Program-made: the position numbers and the translations under genes
Notes under the pieces: model-generated
Told to the model about the DNA's origin: nothing
The model's input: only the letters and a program-made list of their open reading frames with translations
The model's database searches: none
Shown: positions 49,993 through 57,046 of the stretch, piece after piece
Numbering within the stretch: the stretch's first letter is position 1
How the letters are laid out: every line of letters starts with the position of its first letter
IMG/VR virus record: IMGVR_UViG_3300047359_000830
Span: 1 to 57,046 of that record
Source of the DNA: a virus
Reading direction: 5' to 3' (one strand)
DNA length: 57,046 nucleotides

Positions 49993-50775
49993 ATGGCAAT
50001 TGGATTCTATTTTGCACCTGCAATAGGAAATGCAAGGCAGCCTTTTATAGCGAGTGGTCGAAACCCATTTACTTACAGTGCGAGAACACCTTTCACTTAT
50101 AATGCAAGAACACCTTTCACTTATAATGCCAGGTATCCTGCGAATGCTCAGTCACCTAGTAATGCTAGACAACCGTTTACCTATAATGCTAGGTATCCTG
50201 CGAATGCTCAGTCACCTAGTAATGCTCAGCAGCCGTTTACTTACAATGCAAGGTATCCTGCTGGATATAGAAACCCTGTTTCTGCACAACAACCATACAT
50301 TGCGAATGCAAGGCAACCTTTTACATATAGAAATCCTGTAAATGGTCAACAACCATACATTGCAAACGGAAGAAGTCCATTTACATATAGAAATCCTGTA
50401 AATGGTCAACAACCATACATTGCGAATGCAAGGCAACCTGCGACTTATCGAAACCCTGTTTCTGCACAACAACCTTACATTGCCAATGCTAGACAACCTG
50501 GAACATATCAGAATAGACAACCTGGAACATATGCAAGACAAGGACAAACTCCTTTCACATATTCTAATCAGAATCCTACTACATATTCAAGACAAGGTCA
50601 GACTCCGTTCACTTATCAGAATAGACAACCTGGAACATATGCAAGACAAGGTCAGACTCCGTTCACTTATCAGAACAGAAGTCCATTCACATATGCTACA
50701 CAAGGTAGAACACCAGTTGCTCGTTGGGATGGTAGTTTAGCACAAACTTGGCCAGCATCTCCAGTATCTTCATAA
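49993..50775 (+). CDS. Pro/Tyr repeat protein (fourth member)
   Basis: 260 aa with AAGAGGAG before ATG. Nearly the whole length is repeats: SARTPFTYNARTPFTY, NARYPANAQSPSNARQP, NGQQPYIANGRSPFTY, QNRQPGTYARQGQTPFTY. A 20-aa unit repeats at 50131-50226. The short tail VARWDGSLAQTWPASPVSS is the only non-repeat part. It is last before the glycosyltransferase-like gene. Confidence 0.72.
   Translation: MAIGFYFAPAIGNARQPFIASGRNPFTYSARTPFTYNARTPFTYNARYPANAQSPSNARQPFTYNARYPANAQSPSNAQQPFTYNARYPAGYRNPVSAQQPYIANARQPFTYRNPVNGQQPYIANGRSPFTYRNPVNGQQPYIANARQPATYRNPVSAQQPYIANARQPGTYQNRQPGTYARQGQTPFTYSNQNPTTYSRQGQTPFTYQNRQPGTYARQGQTPFTYQNRSPFTYATQGRTPVARWDGSLAQTWPASPVSS
50131..50226 (+). repeat. Tandem 60-bp repeat in the 49993 gene
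   Basis: 50131-50166 and 50191-50226 are identical over 36 nt in register at period 60, with further near-identity on the upstream side. Together with the 49657 repeat it shows that these genes grow and shrink by whole 20-residue units. Confidence 0.8.
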
Positions 50776-50786
50776 AATAACACCTA

Positions 50787-50819
50787 AATATCTGTATTAA
50801 TCAAACTAATACAGATATT
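50787..50819 (+). promoter_or_regulatory. 13-bp perfect hairpin abutting the start codon of 50822
   Basis: AATATCTGTATTA (50787-50799), loop ATCAAAC, TAATACAGATATT (50807-50819), ending 2 nt before ATG 50822. No Shine-Dalgarno is visible. CCTAAATA (50783-50790), a weak late-promoter match, overlaps its 5' arm. Likely controls initiation or transcript stability. Confidence 0.6.
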
Positions 50820-50821
50820 CT

Positions 50822-52453
50822 ATGGCAAAAAATCCCGATTTTACAGACATTAAAACAGTTGAAGATGTAGACTCAATTGTACCTATTGACTTCAATGGTA
50901 TTGAAAGTGCCTTTGCAATAAGAGATAAAAATCCACACTATCATTTAGGGAGTCTTAATGTAAATAGGGTTATGAAAGAACATAATCCTTGTTATCTAAT
51001 TCTAAAGAAAATCTTTGAAGAAGGTAAAGTTCCTCCTCTAAAGTTATTCACATATGGTGATGTGATGCAAGATAGAAGAGATAACAACATGGTGACAATG
51101 CATGGTCTAAAACATCACTCTCTTACATATAATCAATTCTTACCTCATGGTTATACTTGTTCTCCTACACCACAACAGTTTCCAATGGGAATGAATACGA
51201 ATGTGATAAGAACTGAAGAAGACCCAAACGGAGAAAGATATATACAATCTCACGGAGTAGGTGTTGATGAAGATGACAAAACAAATATAAATCTAAAGAA
51301 TATGTGGGATAGTTCCTACTATCACGCCGCAAAAGCACATTGGTTAACTCAAAGTATAATAGAAGAGGGATTATGGGCACCGATTCAAGGAGTTATTCTA
51401 AAAGATACAACATATGGAGATGAGAAATTTAAGTTCTTTGTTCATCCAGGTTCAGTTCGTTCAGGTGTTATTGAAGAGATGCAAGACCCTAGTATGTTAT
51501 GTCATTTCTTTGACCCACATAATAAAGTTCCTGAGATAGAACCTGCAACAGTTGATGAGTTTTTAGATTATTGGAAAGACCTACTTAAAAAAAGAGGAAT
51601 CACACAAGATAATCTATCCTTTATTATAACAGGTGGAGTTATAGAAGTCAATAGTGAGTTTGCAAATGTAGGTGATTTCAGACCTAAAGTATATGAGTTT
51701 AATAAGAAGGTACATAAACTTACAAAACAAAAACCATTTAATATATACATTGGTTATGATTCTACACATAATGGAATAGAAGATTTAACAAAGTTCTCAA
51801 TAGAAGAGAGTATTCGTTCAACATACTCACAAGGTGATACTACAAATCAATTCATGCCTGAAATAAAGTATCTTGACTATTCAAAGATACCAGAGTATAA
51901 TAGGGAGTATAAGAATCAATCTACTGCGTTTACATACAGTAGATTCTTAATACCTTACTTAGAGAATTATGAAGGTTTTAGTATGTTTATTGATGACGAT
52001 ATTCTTTTTGAGCAGTCACTATTACCAATGTTATACTATTTGAATCCTGATAATGCTGTTGCATGTATTCAATACCCACAATATGAACATGATTCTGTTA
52101 AGTTTAATGGTGAAATAAACATAGACTATCCATGTAAATTATGGTCTTCATTAATGATATTTAACAATGGTCATGAAGATTGTAAGAAACTAACACCAGA
52201 GGTTGTTAATACATGGACAGGTGCTCAGTTGCATCAGTTTGAATGGACAGATAAATTGAGTAAGATACCTGAACATTACATCTTTACTGAAGGATATGAT
52301 AATCCTGAAACCAAATGGGGTTGTTCTGGTTATCATTATACAAGAGGTGGTCCTTGGATAGATAACATGGACACATCTAATATTAAACGACTATCTCATT
52401 ACGATAAAATTAAGACTCGTAGAGACAACCTAAATAATTTGAAGAGAGGATAA
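50822..52453 (+). CDS. Glycosyltransferase-like protein (GT-A, C-terminal half)
   Basis: 543 aa. From about residue 305 it reads as a GT-A/GT8-like fold: FNIYIGYDSTH (306-316), STAFTYSRFLIPYLENYEGF (367-386), the metal motif FIDDDILFE with D391-D393, WSSLMIFNNGHEDC (441-454), and CSGYHYTRGGPW with H505. The N-terminal 300 residues (IRDKNPHYHLGSLNVNRVMK ... FKFFVHPGSVRSGVIEE) form a separate domain I cannot name. Expected activity: sugar transfer from a nucleotide sugar. Located between the repeat adhesins and the dioxygenase genes. Confidence 0.7.
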   Translation: MAKNPDFTDIKTVEDVDSIVPIDFNGIESAFAIRDKNPHYHLGSLNVNRVMKEHNPCYLILKKIFEEGKVPPLKLFTYGDVMQDRRDNNMVTMHGLKHHSLTYNQFLPHGYTCSPTPQQFPMGMNTNVIRTEEDPNGERYIQSHGVGVDEDDKTNINLKNMWDSSYYHAAKAHWLTQSIIEEGLWAPIQGVILKDTTYGDEKFKFFVHPGSVRSGVIEEMQDPSMLCHFFDPHNKVPEIEPATVDEFLDYWKDLLKKRGITQDNLSFIITGGVIEVNSEFANVGDFRPKVYEFNKKVHKLTKQKPFNIYIGYDSTHNGIEDLTKFSIEESIRSTYSQGDTTNQFMPEIKYLDYSKIPEYNREYKNQSTAFTYSRFLIPYLENYEGFSMFIDDDILFEQSLLPMLYYLNPDNAVACIQYPQYEHDSVKFNGEINIDYPCKLWSSLMIFNNGHEDCKKLTPEVVNTWTGAQLHQFEWTDKLSKIPEHYIFTEGYDNPETKWGCSGYHYTRGGPWIDNMDTSNIKRLSHYDKIKTRRDNLNNLKRG

Positions 52454-52456
52454 ATT

Positions 52457-53038
52457 ATGAATCAACAAATGAACGCATTGGTATTTTGTGAAAACAAGAA
52501 CCTTTATATAAGAAAACCAAACGGACTTGAATACACATTCGAGAATGTCGACAAACCTGCATTAGGTTTTGAATTTGATGTTGTCGTCTATGATGACATT
52601 GAAATAAAAATTATGGAATGGAATCCTGGAAAGAGATTCGAAGACCATGAACACATTGCTTTAAATGATACAGAGAAAGAAATGTGTGAACAATACATTT
52701 CTAATTCTGAAGCACCAGAAGATATCAATCTACAAACACAATATGTTGAAAAACTTAATTTTGTTATCAGAGAACAACAAGAAGAAGTAGCTCAAGTATA
52801 TGGATTCCGTGATTTGCAAATGGTTCTAATTGCCGGCAGAGAAGGGTCAAATCATCCAGCAAGAGGAAATGCTAGAAGAGTTTTAGAGTATATTGATAAT
52901 ACTCACAATGTTTACTTTCAAGTTCGTGATGAAATCTTTAGCACTAAAGAAGAACTACTTAAAGACTTTGAACATTATCGAAGACAAATACCAGCAGCTC
53001 AAATGGCAACAGGACATGTGGATTTAGGACAATCTTAA
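52457..53038 (+). CDS. Conserved protein of the modification block, function unknown
   Basis: 193 aa. Beta-rich N-terminus (NALVFCENKNLYIRKPNGLE, FEFDVVVYDDIEIKIMEW) and helical C-terminus with ARGNARRVLEYIDNTHNVYF / QVRDEIFSTKEELLKDFEH, a block I recall from marine T4-type phages next to fibre genes. It ends at the base before the next ATG. A fibre-assembly or enzyme-partner role is possible but unproven. Confidence 0.62.
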   Translation: MNQQMNALVFCENKNLYIRKPNGLEYTFENVDKPALGFEFDVVVYDDIEIKIMEWNPGKRFEDHEHIALNDTEKEMCEQYISNSEAPEDINLQTQYVEKLNFVIREQQEEVAQVYGFRDLQMVLIAGREGSNHPARGNARRVLEYIDNTHNVYFQVRDEIFSTKEELLKDFEHYRRQIPAAQMATGHVDLGQS

Positions 53039-53764
53039 ATGCAAGTTGTTCACATTGATAAACCATTTCATATACAGGACATGCCTTTAGAGCATATCTA
53101 TGTCTTAGATGATTGGTTATCAATTGAACTTCAACAACACTTTGATAGACTCATAACAACAAGTAGTTGGTGGTCTAAGACAAACCAAGTGTCTAGTAAT
53201 AGTCCTACAGGTCTTGCACACCATTCTTTTTGGGGTGCATCTTTCTTTAGAGATAATTATGCATTAGAACAAGATATGAAACCAATAGATACATTCTTTG
53301 TAAAGTATCTTATAGAAAGATTAGAAACGGAGTTTGGTTTTAAATATACTCGTTTTCAATATGCAGGTCTTAATTCACAATCACAAGGTTGTCCAGGAAC
53401 GATACATCAAGATTGTCCAAACGATGATGCATGGAATTTATCATTTCTATATTACCCAAATACATTTTGGAATCCTAATTGGGGTGGTACATTAAGAATG
53501 TTTGATGAACCACATCAAGGTTTAGACGGAAGACAAGAACATATTAATAATCACCAGGTAGCCGAAGTTGAGTTTGTTCCTAATCGACTTGTTATATTTG
53601 ATGGAAGAATACCTCATGGTGCCGATGCACCAAATGAATCAGCGAGATATATGGATAGAAAATCTTTAGTAGTAAGAGGAGACGAGATTGAACTGGTCAA
53701 AGACCAAAACACTAGATATCTAAAATATAATAATACACAATTTCCTAAGGTACCACTTTTATAA
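53039..53764 (+). CDS. 2OG-Fe(II) dioxygenase (prolyl-4-hydroxylase-like)
   Basis: 241 aa. The double-stranded beta-helix iron site is complete: H123-x-D125 in GTIHQDCPNDD, distal H193 in RLVIFDGRIPHGADAP, and R203 about 10 residues later for 2-oxoglutarate. The core NLSFLYYPNTFWNPNWGGTL and MFDE strand are typical of P4H-like phage enzymes. Family role: hydroxylation of protein side chains or nucleic-acid/small-molecule targets using O2. Directly abuts both neighbours (overlap of 1 nt with the next). Confidence 0.87.
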   Translation: MQVVHIDKPFHIQDMPLEHIYVLDDWLSIELQQHFDRLITTSSWWSKTNQVSSNSPTGLAHHSFWGASFFRDNYALEQDMKPIDTFFVKYLIERLETEFGFKYTRFQYAGLNSQSQGCPGTIHQDCPNDDAWNLSFLYYPNTFWNPNWGGTLRMFDEPHQGLDGRQEHINNHQVAEVEFVPNRLVIFDGRIPHGADAPNESARYMDRKSLVVRGDEIELVKDQNTRYLKYNNTQFPKVPLL

Positions 53765-54771
53765 TGCCAACGATTGAATTCACATCATACAACCCCAATA
53801 CTCTTAAATACAGTAAACCTATTCTTGCATCTAAAGTTCAACCTGAATGGTGGAAAAAGATGAGAATTAATGAGATAGTCAGAGGTGATAAACAACAGAC
53901 TATCAGAGCATGTCCTGCTATGCAGGATTGGTTGACTATGGGGTATTATCTAGTTGCAGAAACAGATATCGTAGTTCAAGTAGGTCAAGATTTAAATTCT
54001 GATGGTGGGACTCAAACATCTGCTTGGTCTTATGAACAAAAGAAAATAGGTTCAACAAGTCATCCAGATACACAATTTGGTAATGCTATGGAACCAGAGA
54101 AAATGGCTGGACTTCCAGTAAAAGATGCATTTAAATTTAGAAATCCTTGGAATATAAAAACACCTGATGGTTATTCTACACTTTACTTAGACCCATTCTT
54201 ACACCAGAATCAACACTTTAGTGTTTGGCCAGGTATAATCGATACTGATAAGTTTAATCTAAACATGGACAATGCACAAATTATATTTTATCCTAAAGTT
54301 GACCATTCATTTATTATTAAGAAAGGAACACCAATTGTTCAAGTAATTCCATTTAGAAGAGAGGAATGGTCTTCATCGGCACAGATTAAAGAACCACAAT
54401 CTTTCATAGATAATCTTTCAGATGTCACATCTCCATATAAAGAAGATTCAAAGTTTTCACGCTCTTTACACTTAGAATATAGAGACTTGAAAGAAGATAA
54501 TCATAATAAGAAACAAAAGAAACTTCAAGATGTTAGAAATGATGATTCAATTTCATCGAAATCAGCTCAAGCAGCCATAAATGAATCGAATCTATTAGAA
54601 GATGGTGGTTTAGGACCTTATAGAAAACTAGGTATGCATGTTTCTAAAAGCAAACTATTTGGTAATGCAGAAAACAAATTAGAAATACCACCTGAATGCC
54701 CTATGCATGTCAGTGAAGAATCAAACGAAATACAACTAGAGATGGACTTTGGAGACAAAGATGCCAGTTAA
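53764..54771 (+). CDS. Conserved phage protein, DUF6065-like
   Basis: 335 aa. IRACPAMQDWLTMGYYLVAE, FRNPWNIKTPDGYSTLYLDP and HSFIIKKGTPIVQVIPFRRE are blocks I recall from a phage family often beside dioxygenase genes; function unknown. The N-terminal 230 residues seem a cupin-like beta fold, and the rest is charged and helical (KEDNHNKKQKKLQDVRNDDS). It overlaps the next gene. Confidence 0.6.
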   Translation: MPTIEFTSYNPNTLKYSKPILASKVQPEWWKKMRINEIVRGDKQQTIRACPAMQDWLTMGYYLVAETDIVVQVGQDLNSDGGTQTSAWSYEQKKIGSTSHPDTQFGNAMEPEKMAGLPVKDAFKFRNPWNIKTPDGYSTLYLDPFLHQNQHFSVWPGIIDTDKFNLNMDNAQIIFYPKVDHSFIIKKGTPIVQVIPFRREEWSSSAQIKEPQSFIDNLSDVTSPYKEDSKFSRSLHLEYRDLKEDNHNKKQKKLQDVRNDDSISSKSAQAAINESNLLEDGGLGPYRKLGMHVSKSKLFGNAENKLEIPPECPMHVSEESNEIQLEMDFGDKDAS

Positions 54772-55471
54772 GTTTATTGCCCCACAAATGGTCTTTATAA
54801 GAGATTTATTAGACCCACAATATAATGCACTTGACGATAATTATATGACTCTACTTAAAAGAACAGTGGATGAAATGAGGTCAAACGACCCTAAAGGTAG
54901 AAGGATATCAAATGCAGATACAGGTTGGCAATCAAATGATGGTTGTGATACTAATCCAGCATTTATGAAATTGATGTCATGTATAAAAGACACTCTCTAT
55001 GAAGAGGTTTGGCCTTTTTGGGGTTTAGAGAAACATAAAGGTCATATGGTTGATATGCATAACTCATGGGCAAATATCAATGATAAGGGTGCTTGGAACA
55101 AACCACACAAACATAATGGTTGTTGGATGTCAGGTGCTTTTTACATAGATGCACAAGGTGATGAAGGTGATTTTATTGCTATGTCAGATACATCAAGAGT
55201 TATGGGTGATTTTCCTAATTCTCCTAGATTCAATGACAACGAACACTTTCAACCTAAGACAGGAATGTTGTATATCTTTCCTAGTGGTTTAACTCACATG
55301 GTAGAACCAAACACTACAGACAGAGATAGATATAGTATATCATTTAATATGGGTTATAAATTCAAAGGTGATAATAAAATAGAACATGTTGAAGGATTTC
55401 GTTGGGATGAAACTCTATTTGATATAACTTTAGATGGAAAACTTCTTCAAGTTTCGACTGGAGAAGAATGA
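54761..55471 (+). CDS. Second 2OG-Fe(II) oxygenase-like protein (TIGR02466 type)
   Basis: 236 aa from ATG 54761, chosen because GGAG lies 6 nt before it; ATG 54749 is the alternative. NSWANINDKGAWNKPHKHNG with H116/H118, then WMSGAFYID, and MLYIFPSGLTHMVEPNTTDR with H179 and R188/R190, reproduce the order of the putative 2OG-Fe(II) oxygenase family (N..H.H...SGxYY ... P..H.V.P). It is a clearly different lineage from the 53039 enzyme, so two hydroxylation steps are possible. Confidence 0.8.
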   Translation: MPVKFIAPQMVFIRDLLDPQYNALDDNYMTLLKRTVDEMRSNDPKGRRISNADTGWQSNDGCDTNPAFMKLMSCIKDTLYEEVWPFWGLEKHKGHMVDMHNSWANINDKGAWNKPHKHNGCWMSGAFYIDAQGDEGDFIAMSDTSRVMGDFPNSPRFNDNEHFQPKTGMLYIFPSGLTHMVEPNTTDRDRYSISFNMGYKFKGDNKIEHVEGFRWDETLFDITLDGKLLQVSTGEE

Positions 55472-55476
55472 TATTC

Positions 55477-55484
55477 CATAAATA
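55477..55484 (+). promoter_or_regulatory. Late promoter variant CATAAATA, 5 nt before ATG 55490
   Basis: CATAAATA, then AGTGT, then ATG; no Shine-Dalgarno at working distance. Same -13/-6 geometry as the elements at 5531, 23490 and 42054. Confidence 0.6.
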
Positions 55485-55489
55485 AGTGT

Positions 55490-55750
55490 ATGGAATTAAT
55501 AATCGACGCACATGTAATTTGGAATATACTCATAACGGTAGTATTAGCACCGTTAGGGTTTCTTGTAAGGTCAGTTCTTTCAGAACAGAAACGACTTGAT
55601 ATACTAGTCAACAAAACAAGAGAAGAAGTGGCAAGAGATTATGTAACCAGGCAAGAGATTGAACAAGATATGGAAAGACTTGCTAGACAACTTCAAAGAA
55701 TTGATGAGAAGATAGACAGACTTCAGAGTAAAACCTATTTCCAAGAATAG
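55490..55750 (+). CDS. Small membrane-anchored coiled-coil protein
   Basis: 86 aa. One hydrophobic segment (VIWNILITVVLAPLGFLVRS, about 9-28) followed by a long coiled coil (MERLARQLQRIDEKIDRLQS). This architecture is common in marine T4-type phages just before the neck genes; both a lysis (holin/spanin-like) role and a structural role have been suggested for such proteins, and the sequence decides neither. Confidence 0.7.
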   Translation: MELIIDAHVIWNILITVVLAPLGFLVRSVLSEQKRLDILVNKTREEVARDYVTRQEIEQDMERLARQLQRIDEKIDRLQSKTYFQE

Positions 55751-55756
55751 AATCTG

Positions 55757-55764
55757 TATAAATA
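55757..55764 (+). promoter_or_regulatory. Late promoter TATAAATA before gp13
   Basis: Perfect element, 28 nt before ATG 55793, giving a normal-length leader for the gp13-gp14 neck operon. Confidence 0.7.
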
Positions 55765-55792
55765 GTAATAGACCTTAAAATGGAATATTACT

Positions 55793-56608
55793 ATGGCAAA
55801 ACCAAATAGCAAAGCAACCTTCAAAGAATACATAAAAAGAAGACTCGGTGCGCCTGTTTTAGAAATCAATGTCGATGACGACCAGTTTGATGATAGAATA
55901 GATGAAGCGATGCAATACTTTCAGGAGTATCATTACGATGGTTCTATCAAAACATATCTGAAACACCAACTTACATCTTCTAATCTAACTCAGATGAAGA
56001 CTAATACGAGTATAACATCGAATCCAGCAGGAACACACGACTACTCAAACACCGCATTTAAAGAACAACAGAATTATATCGTTCTTCCAGAGTTTGTTCT
56101 TGCCGTAATGAACATATTTCCATTCAATGATAAACATAATATGAATATGTTTGACCTTAGATATCAAATGAGACTTAATGATATCTATGATTTAACATCA
56201 ACAAACATTCTAAACTATTCAATGGTTCAACAACATATCAGTATGTTAGATGATTTACTGGTTGGACAAACACCAATAAGATATAATACACATCAAAACA
56301 GACTATACTTAGATATGGACACTTCAAATATAAGTGCAGATGAGTTCATAATCGTAGAATGTTATAGAAAAATAGACCCTACAGACATGACTGATATCTA
56401 TAATGATATGTGGTTGAAAAAATATGCAACTGCATTAGTCAAGTATCAATGGGGAGAAAACTTATCTAAGTTCTCAGGTGTTGCATTACCAGGTGGTGTG
56501 ACATTAGATGCAACTCAGATGAAGACTGAAGCACAAGAAGAGATTACACGATTAGAAGAAGAGTCAAGGTTGAATTTTGATATGATGCCAATTGACTTAA
56601 TGGGATAA
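55793..56608 (+). CDS. 13: gp13 neck protein
   Basis: 271 aa (T4 gp13 is 309). ATFKEYIKRRLGAPVLEINV followed by DDQFDDRIDEAMQYFQEYHYDG is the diagnostic N-terminus of gp13 in T4-type phages, and FVLAVMNIFPFNDKHNMNMF / LRYQMRLNDIYDLTSTNI complete the match. gp13 forms the head-to-tail joining ring with gp14. Confidence 0.93.
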   Translation: MAKPNSKATFKEYIKRRLGAPVLEINVDDDQFDDRIDEAMQYFQEYHYDGSIKTYLKHQLTSSNLTQMKTNTSITSNPAGTHDYSNTAFKEQQNYIVLPEFVLAVMNIFPFNDKHNMNMFDLRYQMRLNDIYDLTSTNILNYSMVQQHISMLDDLLVGQTPIRYNTHQNRLYLDMDTSNISADEFIIVECYRKIDPTDMTDIYNDMWLKKYATALVKYQWGENLSKFSGVALPGGVTLDATQMKTEAQEEITRLEEESRLNFDMMPIDLMG

Positions 56609-56612
56609 TATT

Positions 56613-57046
56613 ATGCCAACAAATGTATTTTTTAACCATGCAGTTAATACTGAACAACATCTATATGAGGATTTAGTTGTTGAGTCACTTAGATTCTATG
56701 GTCATGAAACATACTATCTGCCTAGAGAAATAGTCGAAGAAGATACTATTCTAGGAGAAGATGTACAATCATCTTTTGGTGATGCATATTCTGTAGAAAT
56801 GTATTTAGATAATGTTGAAGGTTTTGAAGGAGAAGATTTGTTCTCCAAGTTTGGTATTCAAACACAAGAAGAATGTACATTTACTCTTGCCCTTCGTACA
56901 TGGGAAAGATTTATCTCATTAGATTCAAATTTAGTCACATCACTTAGACCCAACGAAGGAGATTTAGTATACTTTCCTATGTCAGGTTCTATGTTTGAAA
57001 TCAGATATGTTGAAGACCAAAATCCTTTCTATCAGATAGGTAAACT
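56613..57046 (+). CDS. 14: gp14 neck protein (N-terminal part, cut by window edge)
   Basis: 144 residues before the edge. TNVFFNHAVNTEQHLYEDLV, ESLRFYGHETYYLPREIVEE and RPNEGDLVYFPMSGSMFEI are typical of gp14 (T4 256 aa). It begins 4 nt after gp13, as in T4, so the window probably continues into gp15 or nearby head-tail genes. Confidence 0.92.
   Translation, partial: MPTNVFFNHAVNTEQHLYEDLVVESLRFYGHETYYLPREIVEEDTILGEDVQSSFGDAYSVEMYLDNVEGFEGEDLFSKFGIQTQEECTFTLALRTWERFISLDSNLVTSLRPNEGDLVYFPMSGSMFEIRYVEDQNPFYQIGK

Noticed and set aside
39919-50775. CRISPR-like array in the short DNA repeats
   Set aside because: The repeats are coding, in frame, of varying length and without unique spacers of constant size.

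Overview
The window is one contiguous, densely coded, AT-rich piece of a T4-type myovirus genome. Recognisable T4 homologues are RNase H, gp33, gp59, gp32, gp26, a gp54/gp19-fold protein, gp4, gp48, gp53, gp27, gp5, gp25, gp6, gp7, gp8, gp13 and the start of gp14. The cyanophage/pelagiphage flavour (gp5 without a lysozyme domain, gp32 without the Cys zinc site, a DUF4815-type giant baseplate protein, a phage-encoded ribosomal protein bS21) points to a marine phage. A SAR11 (Pelagibacter) host is a reasonable guess, but the sequence alone does not prove it.

Layout. (1) 1-13694, plus strand: replication and accessory block. RNase H; three unassigned proteins; a radical-SAM / SDR / sulfotransferase-like trio (3405-5539); many small early-type genes, some behind a duplicated 59-bp promoter cassette; a secreted SleB-type cell-wall hydrolase with small membrane proteins; a PD-(D/E)XK nuclease; gp33, gp59 and gp32; then a GC-richer, strongly foldable intergenic RNA ending in a T run, followed directly by bS21. 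(2) 13691-18861, minus strand: tail-assembly block transcribed gp4 -> unknown -> gp54-like -> gp26 (with a candidate -1 frameshift extension) -> membrane protein -> tape-measure-like protein. (3) 18897-38440, plus strand: baseplate (gp48, 53, 27, 5, 25, 6, 7, 8 and a 2243-residue DUF4815-type protein). (4) 38433-50775, plus strand: fibre/adhesin block with repeated modules and four proteins built from short Pro/Tyr/Gln/Asn repeats. (5) 50822-55471: glycosyltransferase-like protein, two 2OG-Fe(II) dioxygenase-like proteins and two unassigned proteins. (6) 55490-57046: small membrane/coiled-coil protein, neck proteins gp13 and gp14 (cut by the window edge).

How it may work together. Sigma70-like promoters (TTGACA/TATAAT type) lie in the early-type block and before gp32. 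T4 late elements (TATAAATA or close variants) lie before virion genes. Several late elements sit exactly 5 nt before the start codon, which by T4 geometry puts +1 on the A of ATG, so leaderless late mRNAs are predicted. With a phage bS21 and a possible structured leader for it, this suggests translation-initiation control. The Pro/Tyr-rich repeat proteins lie next to a glycosyltransferase and prolyl-hydroxylase-like enzymes, with a sulfotransferase-like and a radical-SAM protein elsewhere in the window. A fibre-modification pathway is therefore a testable hypothesis.
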